This document shows positions 7,912-17,278 of a stretch of 64,000 bases of DNA, one piece after another. Where the stretch lies: the NCBI GenBank assembly GCA_963669405.2, contig CAXXHF010000002.1, positions 1,426,001-1,490,000 on the forward strand, written 5' to 3'. Within the stretch, counting starts at the first letter, position 1; each line of letters begins with the position of its first letter. This stretch comes from Aureisphaera sp963669405 (GTDB lineage: Bacteria; Bacteroidota; Bacteroidia; Flavobacteriales; Flavobacteriaceae). The notes below the pieces were generated by a model. That model did no database searches, was not told the origin of the DNA, and saw only the letters and a program-made list of their open reading frames with translations. Made by a program: the position numbers and the translations under genes.

Positions 7912-9519
7912 TTACTTCAATGGGCCTCCAGCCAAAATCTCTTCGTTGGCATAAGACTCAAACTTTTTGAAGTTCTCTTTAAAGGAATTGGATAGTTTTG
8001 AAGCTGTTTCGTAATAAGCTTCGTCATTGTTCCAAGTATTTCTTGGGCTTAGCACCGCTGTAGGAACATTTGGACATACTCTAGGCTGCTGCACTCCAAA
8101 AACAGAGTGAATATGGTAGTTGTCTTTATTGGCCTCTTCTAAAGAACCATCCATAGCTGCCGTAATCATAGCACGCGTATATTTTAGTTTCATACGGGTT
8201 CCAACACCATAAGGTCCTCCGGTCCATCCCGTATTCACCAACCAAACATTTACACCAGCTTCCTGCATCTTAGCACTTAACATTTCTGCATATTTGGTAG
8301 GATGCAAAGGCATAAAAGGAGCTCCAAAACATGCTGAAAAACTTGGTAGAGGCTCCGTAATTCCAGCTTCCGTACCAGCCACTTTTGCTGTGTATCCACT
8401 AATAAAGTGATATGCTGCTTGTCCAGGGGTTAATTTGGAGATAGGAGGCAAGACACCAAAAGCATCTGCCGTAAGAAAGAATATATTCTTAGGATTGTAA
8501 CCTATAGAAGGTACTTGAATATTATCAATATGATAAATAGGATAACTTACGCGTGTATTTTGTGTAATGGAAATATCACTGAAATCTACTACACCATTTT
8601 CATCCATGATGATATTCTCCAGAATAGCACCTGGCTTAATAGCTCTGTAAATATCAGGTTCATTTTCTTCAGAAAGATCTATTGCCTTGGCATAACATCC
8701 TCCTTCAAAATTGAAAACACTGTTTTCTGCGGTCCAACCATGCTCATCATCTCCAATCAATTTGCGTTGTGGATCTGCAGAGAGCGTTGTTTTACCTGTA
8801 CCCGAAAGTCCAAAGAAAATAGAAGTATCTCCTTCTTCTCCAACATTGGCAGAACAGTGCATAGGCAGGGTATTCTTAAATACTGGTAGAATGAAGTTTA
8901 ATGCTGAGAAAATTCCTTTTTTAATTTCGCCAGTGTATCCCGTTCCGCCAATCAAGGCTATTTTACGGGTAAAGTTTAGAATGGCAAAATTATGCTGACG
9001 GGTTCCATCCCTTTCAGGATCTGCCATATAACCTGGCGCATTTACAATAACCCACTCCGGATCAAATCCTTCCAATTCTTCCTCGCTAGGGCGTAAGAAC
9101 ATATTGTAAGCAAACATATTGCTCCAAGGATATTCGTTGATTACTCTAATATTAAGCTTGTAGTTCACATCTGCACAAGCATAACTATCTCGTACGTAAA
9201 CTTCTTTTTCGTTAAGATATTCAGTTACCCTGTCATACAAAGCATCAAACTTAGCAGGATCAAAAGGAATATTAATATCTCCCCACCACACTCTATCTTC
9301 AGTGATATTGTCTCTTACAATAAATCGATCCTTAGGGGATCTTCCTGTAAACTCACCTGTATTCACAGCAATAGCACCAGAACTAGCTTCTTTTCCTTGT
9401 CCTTTGGCTACTGTTTCTTCGTGAAGTTGTTGGGAGGTAAGTTGATAATTTACTTTTGAGGCTTTGATTCCGTAAGGTTCCAACGAAATCGTTTTCGCAG
9501 TTTGGCTATTACCGACCAT
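7912..9519 (-). CDS. pckA: Phosphoenolpyruvate carboxykinase (ATP)
   Basis: The 535-residue protein is a full-length ATP-type PEPCK. It contains the kinase-1a P-loop GLSGTGKTTLS, the metal-binding IGDDEHGW just after it, and an N-terminal substrate region with FTGRSPKDRF. It converts oxaloacetate plus ATP to PEP for gluconeogenesis and runs as a monomer in the cytosol. It is a single gene with its own -7 box (TACTTTTG at 9549-9542) and a terminator shared with hemD. Confidence 0.97.
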   Translation of the reverse strand: MVGNSQTAKTISLEPYGIKASKVNYQLTSQQLHEETVAKGQGKEASSGAIAVNTGEFTGRSPKDRFIVRDNITEDRVWWGDINIPFDPAKFDALYDRVTEYLNEKEVYVRDSYACADVNYKLNIRVINEYPWSNMFAYNMFLRPSEEELEGFDPEWVIVNAPGYMADPERDGTRQHNFAILNFTRKIALIGGTGYTGEIKKGIFSALNFILPVFKNTLPMHCSANVGEEGDTSIFFGLSGTGKTTLSADPQRKLIGDDEHGWTAENSVFNFEGGCYAKAIDLSEENEPDIYRAIKPGAILENIIMDENGVVDFSDISITQNTRVSYPIYHIDNIQVPSIGYNPKNIFFLTADAFGVLPPISKLTPGQAAYHFISGYTAKVAGTEAGITEPLPSFSACFGAPFMPLHPTKYAEMLSAKMQEAGVNVWLVNTGWTGGPYGVGTRMKLKYTRAMITAAMDGSLEEANKDNYHIHSVFGVQQPRVCPNVPTAVLSPRNTWNNDEAYYETASKLSNSFKENFKKFESYANEEILAGGPLK

Positions 9520-9541
9520 ACTTTTGTTTTTGTTGTGTTGG

Positions 9542-9549
9542 CAAAAGTA
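9542..9549 (-). promoter_or_regulatory. -7 promoter box of pckA
   Basis: The minus strand reads TACTTTTG, matching TAnnTTTG exactly, 23 bases upstream of the pckA ATG. No strong -33 element was found. Confidence 0.5.
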
Positions 9550-9590
9550 AAAAAACTAATAGAGATAGCCCCGAAAATTATCTAGAATTC

Positions 9591-9986
9591 TTACGATTTT
9601 AACTTCCTGAAATCATACGCAAGACGCAACCATCCCATTATAAAAGCCAATCCACCCAATGGTGTAATAGGCCCCAGTATTTTTGTGGAGAAAGGCAATA
9701 CATCTTTCATTGCCAATAAATAGATAGAGCCTGAAAACAGTAGGATTCCAGCTACAAAAAGGCGAAACACCCATTTCTTCCCTTTTTCAGAGATGAAAGG
9801 AACAAAACCAATTATAAACAACATGATAACATGGTACATCTGGTACCGAACACCCGTTTCGAAACTGGCAATAGACTGAGTATCGGCAATTTGCTTTAGT
9901 CCATGTGCTCCAAAAGCTCCAATAACAACTGTTAATGCACCTAATAAGGAGGAAATGATGAGAATTTTTTTATCGAATTTATTCAT
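9591..9986 (-). CDS. DUF423 membrane protein
   Basis: This 131-residue protein has four hydrophobic helices and the DUF423 pattern GAFGAHGLK after helix 1, then GVRYQMYHVIMLF. The family is widespread and of unknown function. The ATG at 9986 (MNKFDKKILI) is chosen over one at 10016: it places the first helix normally and leaves a usual leader after the -7 box at 10041-10034. The neighbour on the other strand is a saccharopine dehydrogenase-like gene, and the two are divergent. Confidence 0.88.
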   Translation of the reverse strand: MNKFDKKILIISSLLGALTVVIGAFGAHGLKQIADTQSIASFETGVRYQMYHVIMLFIIGFVPFISEKGKKWVFRLFVAGILLFSGSIYLLAMKDVLPFSTKILGPITPLGGLAFIMGWLRLAYDFRKLKS

Positions 9987-10033
9987 AGGTATTGTGCTAT
10001 TTAGTACATTCGCCACGACCTGACAACTACGTA

Positions 10034-10041
10034 CAAATTTA
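10034..10041 (-). promoter_or_regulatory. -7 promoter box of the DUF423 gene
   Basis: The minus strand reads TAAATTTG (TAnnTTTG). A start near 10028 would give a leader of about 40 bases before the ATG at 9986. Confidence 0.45.
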
Positions 10042-10055
10042 CGAAATAACTACGG

Positions 10056-11426
10056 ATGCGAAATATTCTAATCATCGGTGCTGGCCGTTCTGCCACAAGT
10101 CTTATTAAGTATTTATTGGATAAGTCTGAAACCGAGAATCTTTTTATAACTATTGGTGACCTTTCTGAAGAAAATGCCAAAAAATTTACACAAGGACACC
10201 CCAATGCCAAAGGGATTTACCTAGATGTTTTTGATGAAGAGGCTCGAAAAAAAGCCATTCAAGATGCCGATTTGGTTATCTCTATGCTTCCAGCCCGTTT
10301 TCATATAGAAGCTGCCAAAGATTGCATTACTTATGGAAAACACTTGGTTACCGCCTCATACGTAAGCAAGGAGATGCAAGCATTGGATAGCGAAGCAAAA
10401 GCCAAAGGGCTTGTTTTCATGAATGAGATTGGTGTAGACCCAGGTATTGACCACATGAGTGCTATGCAAGTGATAGATCGTATTCGTGATGGAGGAGGTA
10501 AAATATTATTGTTTGAATCTTTTACAGGAGGACTTATTGCTCCCGAAAGCGATGACAACTTATGGCATTATAAATTTACATGGAATCCAAGAAATGTAGT
10601 GGTCGCTGGGCAAGGAGGTGCTGCCGAGTTTATTCAGGAAGGTACTTACAAATACATTCCCTACCACAAATTATTCCGCCGCACCGAATTTTTGGATATT
10701 GAAGGACATGGTCGTTTTGAAGCCTATGCCAATAGAAACTCCTTGAAATATAGAAGTGTTTATGGCTTAGATGATATTTTAACCCTCTACCGCGGGACCA
10801 TGAGACGAGTTGGATTCAGCAAAGCATGGAATATGTTTGTGCAATTGGGTATGACAGAAGATAATTATACCATTCCTAACTCAGAAAACCTTTCATACAG
10901 AGACTTCATCAACCTTTTCTTACCCTATTCCCCAACTGACTCGGTAGAACTAAAAACCCGCTATGCCCTTAAAATAGATCAGGACGATCTTATGTGGTAT
11001 AAGTTGTTGGAATTGGATTTGTTCAATCCTGAAAAGAAGATTGGCATTAAGGATGCGACTCCTGCAAAGGCCCTTCAGAAAATCTTGATGGATAAATGGA
11101 CCTTAAAAGAAGATGACAAGGACATGATTGTCATGTACCATAAATTTGGCTACGAACTCAATGGAAAGAAAAAACAGATTGATAGCAATATGGTACTCGT
11201 AGGAGAAGACCAAACCTATACGGCTATGGCCAAAACGGTAGGACTTCCCGTAGCTATGGCTGCTTTGCGTATTCTAAATAAAGAAATTACTACACCAGGT
11301 GTGCAAATCCCGATTACGAAAGAAGTATACGAACCTATTTTAAAGGAATTGGAAGAATACGGAGTTACTTTCAAGGAAAATTTCACCGATTATCTGGGTT
11401 ACAATCCCAACAATGTAGTTGGTTGA
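10056..11426 (+). CDS. Saccharopine dehydrogenase family protein
   Basis: The 456-residue protein starts with a Rossmann fold (ILIIGAGRSATSLIKYL). The C-terminal half matches the saccharopine dehydrogenase catalytic domain, with MNEIGVDPGIDHMSAM and ESFTGGLIAPESDDN. It may act in lysine breakdown by releasing glutamate from saccharopine. No lysine-ketoglutarate reductase partner is next to it, so the substrate is not certain; carboxynorspermidine-type substrates are an alternative. It is a single gene closed by a strong terminator. Confidence 0.85.
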   Translation: MRNILIIGAGRSATSLIKYLLDKSETENLFITIGDLSEENAKKFTQGHPNAKGIYLDVFDEEARKKAIQDADLVISMLPARFHIEAAKDCITYGKHLVTASYVSKEMQALDSEAKAKGLVFMNEIGVDPGIDHMSAMQVIDRIRDGGGKILLFESFTGGLIAPESDDNLWHYKFTWNPRNVVVAGQGGAAEFIQEGTYKYIPYHKLFRRTEFLDIEGHGRFEAYANRNSLKYRSVYGLDDILTLYRGTMRRVGFSKAWNMFVQLGMTEDNYTIPNSENLSYRDFINLFLPYSPTDSVELKTRYALKIDQDDLMWYKLLELDLFNPEKKIGIKDATPAKALQKILMDKWTLKEDDKDMIVMYHKFGYELNGKKKQIDSNMVLVGEDQTYTAMAKTVGLPVAMAALRILNKEITTPGVQIPITKEVYEPILKELEEYGVTFKENFTDYLGYNPNNVVG

Positions 11427-11461
11427 AGAGCACTTACTGAAACTGTGGTTTCATAGTATAT

Positions 11462-11488
11462 AAAAAGCCCTCAAATTGAGGGCTTTTT
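11462..11488. terminator. Bidirectional terminator after the saccharopine dehydrogenase-like gene
   Basis: Arms AAAAAGCCCTC and GAGGGCTTTTT form a symmetrical hairpin between two convergent genes. Confidence 0.9.
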
Positions 11489-11492
11489 ATTG

Positions 11493-11996
11493 TTATCTAT
11501 TCAATATTTCTCTTGCAGTATTAACAAGTATTGTATCTTGATACAAGGTCTTTTCAGGAAAATATGCTTCTTTCATATAATAATCCAAAAGTACTTTTGA
11601 TGCTTTTCGATCGCCCGCGTAAATAGCCTTTTTAAAATGTTCTAACACATATTCCTTGGTGTTTTTGTCTGTACAATCCAAACTGTGACCTTCACAGCCT
11701 AAAGCATCCATAAAGATCTCATAAATATCATAGTAAGCCCTTGAATACTTATGAATACGTGCCATTTCATAGGCTTGGGAAAGAAATTTCATGGTAGTAT
11801 CGCCATAATGGCGCCTTAGAGTTTCGTAAGCAACTGTATCACCCAAAACACTGACTTTCCATGACATTTTCGAAATTTCTTCCATTGAAAGCGGACCAAC
11901 AAAAACTGGAGTTGTATCTTCGGTTTGCTTGCATCCACATACCAGCAAAAAACAAAAAAAAGCCAAACACCAAACCGGCTTTGCTGAGACTTCCAT
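11493..11996 (-). CDS. Hypothetical lipoprotein
   Basis: This 167-residue protein has a hydrophobic signal ending in a lipobox (LLVCGC, Cys22). The rest is mostly helical, with many Tyr residues and YEMARIHKYSRAYYDIYEI, which looks like TPR/Sel1-type helical pairs. No catalytic motif is visible. It directly follows the Zn-protease gene with no gap and is probably in the same transcript. A periplasmic or outer-membrane partner protein is possible but not shown. Confidence 0.7.
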   Translation of the reverse strand: MEVSAKPVWCLAFFCFLLVCGCKQTEDTTPVFVGPLSMEEISKMSWKVSVLGDTVAYETLRRHYGDTTMKFLSQAYEMARIHKYSRAYYDIYEIFMDALGCEGHSLDCTDKNTKEYVLEHFKKAIYAGDRKASKVLLDYYMKEAYFPEKTLYQDTILVNTAREILNR

Positions 11997-12686
11997 CTAT
12001 CTCCGGTTCATAAAGATCATCACAAAGTATAGCAAGGTTGCCAATGACCCCAAGGCAGCTACCACATAGGTGCGTGCCGCCCATTTAAGGGCATCTTTAG
12101 CTCCTGCATGCTCTTCTTGTGTCACCATATTTTCTTTTTCCAGCCATGCCAAAGCACGATTACTCGCATCAAATTCTACAGGTAAGGTAATAAACGCAAA
12201 GGCAGTGGTAGCAGCAAAAAGCAAAATCCCAATTAAAAAGATATTGACACCAAAGACACTACCTGAAGCTGACAAAATTAAACCAGCCATCAAAACAATG
12301 TTGGACAGTTTGCTGGCGATTCCTACCACAGGAACAATCTTACTCCGCATTTGCAACCAACTGTAGGCAGTAGCGTGCTGTACGGCGTGCCCTACTTCAT
12401 GGGCTGCTACAGCCGCAGCCGCAGCATTTCGCTGCGAATAAACTACTTCACTTAGGTTTACGGTTTTATTTTGTGGATTGTAATGATCTGTGAGTTGTCC
12501 TCGTGTTGAGATCACTTCTACATCACGGATACCATGATCCTGCAACATTCTTTGGGCAATTTCGGCGCCAGTCATCCCATTACGCAAATGGACTTTGGAG
12601 TACTTTTTGAATTTACTCTTTAAACGATTACTGACATAGCTACTCACCAAAAAGAGTACCCCAGCCAATATATAGTATCCCATCAT
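11997..12686 (-). CDS. Membrane zinc metallopeptidase (YugP/DUF2248-type)
   Basis: The 229-residue protein has an N-terminal helix, the zinc motif AAHEVGHAVQH (HExxH), and two or three further helices, including IVPVVGIASKLSNIVLMAGL. This is the layout of putative neutral zinc metallopeptidases of the YugP type in the inner membrane. The preceding segment MTGAEIAQRMLQDHGI is also typical of the family. Substrate unknown; membrane protein quality control is likely. The lipoprotein gene follows directly. Confidence 0.88.
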   Translation of the reverse strand: MMGYYILAGVLFLVSSYVSNRLKSKFKKYSKVHLRNGMTGAEIAQRMLQDHGIRDVEVISTRGQLTDHYNPQNKTVNLSEVVYSQRNAAAAAVAAHEVGHAVQHATAYSWLQMRSKIVPVVGIASKLSNIVLMAGLILSASGSVFGVNIFLIGILLFAATTAFAFITLPVEFDASNRALAWLEKENMVTQEEHAGAKDALKWAARTYVVAALGSLATLLYFVMIFMNRR

Positions 12687-12800
12687 AATTTCTAAAGTTT
12701 ATGTGTATTAAAGATACTTAAATTTCAGCAAAAATGATTCCGAAGAAAAGGGCCTGACAAAGCGTCAAAAAACTATTCTATTATCGCAAAAGGATAATCT

Positions 12801-15656
12801 CTACCCTACAATATTGATAATCTTACCGGGCACTACAATCACCTTCTTAGGAGTTCTACCAGCTAGTTGCTTTTGGGTTTTTTCATGGGCCATGACTGCT
12901 GCTTCAATATCCTCCTTGCTCATATCTAAAGGCAGTTCCAGCTTAAAGCGCATTTTTCCGTTAAAGGAAATAGGATACTCCTTGCTGCTTTCTACCAAAT
13001 GTGAAGCTTCAAACTTTGGGAATGGAGCTTTAGCAATACTTTCGCCATGTCCTAATGCACTCCAAAGTTCTTCAGCAATATGCGGCGCATACGGAGAAAT
13101 AAGGATTAATAGTGGCTCTAGGATTTCTCGGCTATTACATTTCTGAGCCGTTAGTTCGTTCACTGCAATCATAAAAGTAGATACTGAGGTGTTGAAACTA
13201 AAATTTTCAATATCCTCGGCTACTTTTTTAATGGTTTTATGAAGTGTTTTTAAGTTGTCTTTGGTTGGTACTACATCTGAAACTGCAAAAGCTCCTTCTG
13301 CCCCACCGTGGTACAATTTCCATAGTTTCTTCAAGAAAGAATGCACTCCTGTGATACCTGCCGTACTCCATGGCTTGGCCTGATCTAAGGGGCCTAAGAA
13401 CATTTCGTAAAGGCGAAGGGTGTCCGCTCCATATTGTGCACAGATGTCATCTGGGTTTACCACATTAAACCATCTTTTGGACATTTTTTCCACTTCGTGT
13501 CCAACAATATACCTTCCCTCTTCCAAAATAAATTCAGCATCCTTGTATTGCGGTTGCCAATTTCTTAATCCTTCCAAGTCAAGTTCACTGGAAGTATTAG
13601 CTAGATTCACATCAACACGAATCTCTTCTACTTGATGTTCTGCCTTTAAGCCAGAAGAAACATACGTGTTGGTTCCTGAAATTCTATATATCAAAGCACT
13701 CGTGCCCAAAATCATCCCTTGGTTGATCAACTTTTGAGCGGGTTCATCTACAGGAAGCACATCACGATCGTATAAAAATTTTACCCAAAAACGGCTGTAC
13801 AGTAAGTGACTGGTAGCATGTTCGCTACCTCCAATATACAGATCTACATTGCCCCAATAGTCTAACGCTTCTTTAGAAGCCAAGGTCTCGGTATTGTTAG
13901 GATCCATATAACGGAACATATAGCAACTACTTCCTGCCCATCCCGGCATGGTATTTAACTCCAATGGAAAAATAGACTCATTGTCTACCAATTCATTACC
14001 CACCACTTGATTTTTGCTGGTATCCCAAGCCCAAACTTTAGCTCTCCCCAAAGGTGGTTCCCCACTTTCGGTAGGTAAATATTTTTTTACTTCTGGCAAG
14101 CGAACTGGCAAATGCTCCAAATTGATCATTTGCGGCATCCCATTCTTATAATATACTGGAAAGGGTTCTCCCCAATAACGTTGTCTTGAAAAAACCGCAT
14201 CCCGTAAACGGTAGTTGATTTTCCCATTTCCTTGTCCTTTTTCTTCCAAGGCTTCAATCACCTTCTGTGTTGCGTCTTTATAACTCAATCCATTTAAGAA
14301 ATCACTATTACCAATAATGGTATTTTCCTTATCTGCGAAGGCTTCTTCAGAAATGTCAACACCTTCAAAAATGTTGGGAATATCAATTTCAAAATGCTTG
14401 GCAAAGTCATAATCCCGCTGATCTCCGCAAGGAACTGACATCACTGCTCCTGTTCCATAGCCCGCCAATACATAGTCGCCAATCCAAATAGGAATGGGTT
14501 CTCCTGTAAAAGGATGCTCGGCATAAGCTCCGGTAAAGACTCCGCTAATGGTTTTTACATCAGCCATACGTTCCCGCTCACTGCGCTTGGCAGTGGCCTC
14601 CACATATTGGGAAACCTCGTAGCGCTGTTCCATGGTTGTGATCTCGCCCACTAAATCGTGTTCTGGAGCCAAGGTCATAAAACTGGTTCCAAAAATGGTA
14701 TCTGGACGGGTGGTAAATACTTCTATGGTATGGTCAGATCCCTGTACTTTAAAAGTGACGCTGGCACCTTCGGACCTTCCAATCCAATTTGCTTGGGTGT
14801 CTTTTAAGGGTTGTGGCCAATCTATTTTGTCAAGACCATCCAATAAACGTTGCGCATAAGAAGTAATCCGCATACTCCATTGCATCATTTTCTTACGGAT
14901 TACGGGATAGCCTCCTCGTTCGGAAACTCCATTCACAATTTCATCATTGGCCAATACAGTTCCTAGTTCCGGACACCAATTCACTTCGGTTTCGGCCAAA
15001 TAGGTCAATCTATATTTTAATAGTATTTGCTGTTGGCGTTTTTCAGAATAAGAATTCCACTCTTCTGCTGTAAAGAGAAAGGTATCAGCTTCACACTCAG
15101 CATTCAATTTTTCATTTCCCTGTTCAGAAAACACTTTGACCAATTCAGAAATTGGAAATGCCTTTTGGTGATTTTTACAATACCAACTCTCGAACAATTG
15201 AATAAATATCCATTGGGTCCACTTATAATAATCGGGGTTGGAAGTACGTACTTCACGACTCCAATCAAAAGAAAATCCAATCTTGTCCAATTGGTTACGA
15301 TATCCTGCAATCTTATTTCCCTGTTTATCTACTCCTCCTTCAATATTCACTCGAGTAGTATCTGCAGGGTGTTGTCCGGTTTGGATGGCATATTGTTCTG
15401 CTGGTAGGCCAAAACTATCGTACCCCATTGGGTGCAACACATTATATCCTTGGTGTCTTTTAAAACGAGCATACACGTCACTGGCAATGTATCCTAATGG
15501 ATGCCCTACGTGCAATCCTGCCCCAGAAGGATAAGGAAACATATCCAATACGTAGTATTTGGGTTTATCGCTATCATTCTGTGCATGGAAGGTCCCATTT
15601 TGGGCCCAGTACTTTTGCCATTTGGCTTCTATCTCATTGAAGTGATACTTGCTCAT
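12801..15656 (-). CDS. leuS: Leucyl-tRNA synthetase
   Basis: The 951-residue protein is a full-length class I leucyl-tRNA synthetase. It has the HIGH motif as HVGH (GAGLHVGHPLGY), an editing (CP1) domain with TTRPDTIFGTSFM, a zinc-type insert, and the KMSKS motif as KMSKR. The C-terminal domain ends in IINIVG. It charges tRNA-Leu and hydrolyses mischarged products. A -7 box (TAAATTTG, 15686-15679) gives a leader of about 16 bases. The KMSKR form is common in this phylum. Confidence 0.97.
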   Translation of the reverse strand: MSKYHFNEIEAKWQKYWAQNGTFHAQNDSDKPKYYVLDMFPYPSGAGLHVGHPLGYIASDVYARFKRHQGYNVLHPMGYDSFGLPAEQYAIQTGQHPADTTRVNIEGGVDKQGNKIAGYRNQLDKIGFSFDWSREVRTSNPDYYKWTQWIFIQLFESWYCKNHQKAFPISELVKVFSEQGNEKLNAECEADTFLFTAEEWNSYSEKRQQQILLKYRLTYLAETEVNWCPELGTVLANDEIVNGVSERGGYPVIRKKMMQWSMRITSYAQRLLDGLDKIDWPQPLKDTQANWIGRSEGASVTFKVQGSDHTIEVFTTRPDTIFGTSFMTLAPEHDLVGEITTMEQRYEVSQYVEATAKRSERERMADVKTISGVFTGAYAEHPFTGEPIPIWIGDYVLAGYGTGAVMSVPCGDQRDYDFAKHFEIDIPNIFEGVDISEEAFADKENTIIGNSDFLNGLSYKDATQKVIEALEEKGQGNGKINYRLRDAVFSRQRYWGEPFPVYYKNGMPQMINLEHLPVRLPEVKKYLPTESGEPPLGRAKVWAWDTSKNQVVGNELVDNESIFPLELNTMPGWAGSSCYMFRYMDPNNTETLASKEALDYWGNVDLYIGGSEHATSHLLYSRFWVKFLYDRDVLPVDEPAQKLINQGMILGTSALIYRISGTNTYVSSGLKAEHQVEEIRVDVNLANTSSELDLEGLRNWQPQYKDAEFILEEGRYIVGHEVEKMSKRWFNVVNPDDICAQYGADTLRLYEMFLGPLDQAKPWSTAGITGVHSFLKKLWKLYHGGAEGAFAVSDVVPTKDNLKTLHKTIKKVAEDIENFSFNTSVSTFMIAVNELTAQKCNSREILEPLLILISPYAPHIAEELWSALGHGESIAKAPFPKFEASHLVESSKEYPISFNGKMRFKLELPLDMSKEDIEAAVMAHEKTQKQLAGRTPKKVIVVPGKIINIVG

Positions 15657-15678
15657 TGTCTCTATTTCTAAGAAGTGG

Positions 15679-15686
15679 CAAATTTA
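15679..15686 (-). promoter_or_regulatory. -7 promoter box of leuS
   Basis: The minus strand reads TAAATTTG (TAnnTTTG) 23 bases before the leuS ATG. Confidence 0.45.
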
Positions 15687-15767
15687 CGCCTATTGTACGA
15701 AAGAGAAAAGTTTGTACGTTAGTAAGTGTGAGATACAAAAATCGTTGTATTTTTATCCCATCCAACT

Positions 15768-16646
15768 ATGGCAACATCTTTCGAAAAATACCAAAAAAGA
15801 AGACTTATTTCTTCCTACTTTAGTGTAGTAATAAGTATCTCTTTGGTACTGTTCCTTCTAGGACTTTTAGGGCTTTTTATTATAAACAGCAACCAATTGT
15901 CCAGATACTTCAAGGAACAAATCCCTTTATCTATTTACCTGAAAGACAATGCCAAGGAAGTGGAAATAAACCAATTAAAGCAAAGTTTGGAAATGGCCGA
16001 TTACACAAAATCTGCCACCTATGTTTCCAAAGAAGAAGCCGCAGAACAGCATTCAGAAACCATTGGAGAGGATTACCTAGAGTTTCTTGGATATAATCCT
16101 TTACAAAATAGTATTGATGTGGAATTGTTGGCTGAATTTGTTTCTGCTGAAAAGCTGAAAGAGATCGCCAACGAGATCAGTGCCAAGGGATTTGTTGAAG
16201 AAGTAGAATACGATGAGGTATTGGTAGAATTGTTTGACAAGAATATAAAAGTCATCAGTTTTTGGGTTCTCGTCTTTAGTGCGCTATTCCTTATTATTGC
16301 AGTATTGCTAATTAATAGTTCTATTCGCCTTTCGGTCTATTCCAAGCGTTTTACAATTAAAACCATGCAAATGGTGGGCGCAACCAAGAGGTTTATTCGT
16401 CGTCCCTTTATATGGAAAAGTATGAGACTAGGCATTTTAGGATCTTTTCTTGCCATGCTGGGAGTAGGTGGCGTCCTTTTCTTTTTGGACAAAGAATGGC
16501 CGCAATTGGGCCTCATGGACAATACGGTATTGGTTGCCAGTTTGTTTTTATTCCTACTCTTAATGGGAATTGTTATTACCTGGATAAGCACCTTTTTTGC
16601 TACGCAACGTTTCCTGAACTTAAGAACAGACGAGCTCTACTATTAA
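15768..16646 (+). CDS. ftsX: Cell division protein FtsX
   Basis: The 292-residue protein has the FtsX layout: N-terminal cytoplasmic stretch, helix 1 (about 18-40), a periplasmic domain (about 45-165), then three helices in the C-terminal half with the permease motif QMVGATKRFIRRPFIWKS. With the ATPase FtsE (not in the window) it forms a complex that activates cell-wall hydrolases at the division site. It is the first gene of an operon with an unknown gene, DUF3098, uppP and truB, a conserved Bacteroidota cluster. Confidence 0.92.
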   Translation: MATSFEKYQKRRLISSYFSVVISISLVLFLLGLLGLFIINSNQLSRYFKEQIPLSIYLKDNAKEVEINQLKQSLEMADYTKSATYVSKEEAAEQHSETIGEDYLEFLGYNPLQNSIDVELLAEFVSAEKLKEIANEISAKGFVEEVEYDEVLVELFDKNIKVISFWVLVFSALFLIIAVLLINSSIRLSVYSKRFTIKTMQMVGATKRFIRRPFIWKSMRLGILGSFLAMLGVGGVLFFLDKEWPQLGLMDNTVLVASLFLFLLLMGIVITWISTFFATQRFLNLRTDELYY

Positions 16647-16658
16647 ACTTTTAGAGAA

Positions 16659-17012
16659 ATGAAAAAGTACTTCAAATACATTGCATTATTGCTTTTAATA
16701 ATCATTCCTGTATTGGTATACAGCTGGGTCATTGTAAACCCAACACCAGACAGATGCGAAGTCATTGAAATTACTGCTTCCCGCGTTTATGAGGCAGGTG
16801 AGAAAGACTTGGTGATTGCGGCACCCAATGGTGATTCCTATTACATAAACAGAGGACTGGAACAGGGCTTCACTATTGATGGAATGAAGAAGAAAATTAA
16901 AAATAAAAAGGTTACCTTGCACCTACCCAAACAACTGTTTGGAGCAGTAACTAGTAAGCATATTGCACAACTTACCTGTAGAAACAAAGTGATATTTACT
17001 GAATTTAAGTAA
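16659..17012 (+). CDS. Small membrane-anchored protein in the ftsX operon
   Basis: This 117-residue protein has one N-terminal helix (about 5-27, ALLLLIIIPVLVYSW) followed by an extracytoplasmic domain of about 90 residues, rich in strands, with two Cys residues (CEVIEIT, LTCRNK). No known family was recognised. It starts 12 bases after ftsX and ends 2 bases before the DUF3098 gene, so it is certainly co-transcribed with envelope genes. A membrane-linked role at the division site or cell wall is inferred from position. Confidence 0.75.
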   Translation: MKKYFKYIALLLLIIIPVLVYSWVIVNPTPDRCEVIEITASRVYEAGEKDLVIAAPNGDSYYINRGLEQGFTIDGMKKKIKNKKVTLHLPKQLFGAVTSKHIAQLTCRNKVIFTEFK

Positions 17013-17014
17013 TC

Positions 17015-17275
17015 ATGGGAGAGAAAAAGAGAAAAGAAGTAGCTAAAACCACTTCATTTATTTTTGAAAAGAAAAATTACAAATTCATGCTTATTGGCGC
17101 AGCCTTTATTGCTTTAGGATTCGTTCTAATGGCAGGTGGAGGAAGTGACGATCCAGCCATCTTTAATCCTGAAATCTATAATTGGAGACGTATTAGATTG
17201 TCTCCTGCACTAATCCTTATTGGTTTTGGTTTTCAGGTTTATGCTATTTTATTGAATCCTCATAAAGAGAACTAA
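17015..17275 (+). CDS. DUF3098 membrane protein
   Basis: This 86-residue protein has two hydrophobic helices and the DUF3098 pattern FEKKNYKFMLIG, then FNPEIYNWRRIRLSPALILIG. The family is confined largely to Bacteroidota and almost always lies between ftsX and uppP, as here. Function unknown; a link to envelope growth is inferred from the operon. Confidence 0.9.
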   Translation: MGEKKRKEVAKTTSFIFEKKNYKFMLIGAAFIALGFVLMAGGGSDDPAIFNPEIYNWRRIRLSPALILIGFGFQVYAILLNPHKEN

Positions 17276-17278
17276 TAG

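Noticed and set aside
8515..8889. Long open frames opposite pckA (plus strand, also 8711-8998)
   Set aside because: They lie entirely within the conserved pckA gene on the other strand and show no domain or promoter.
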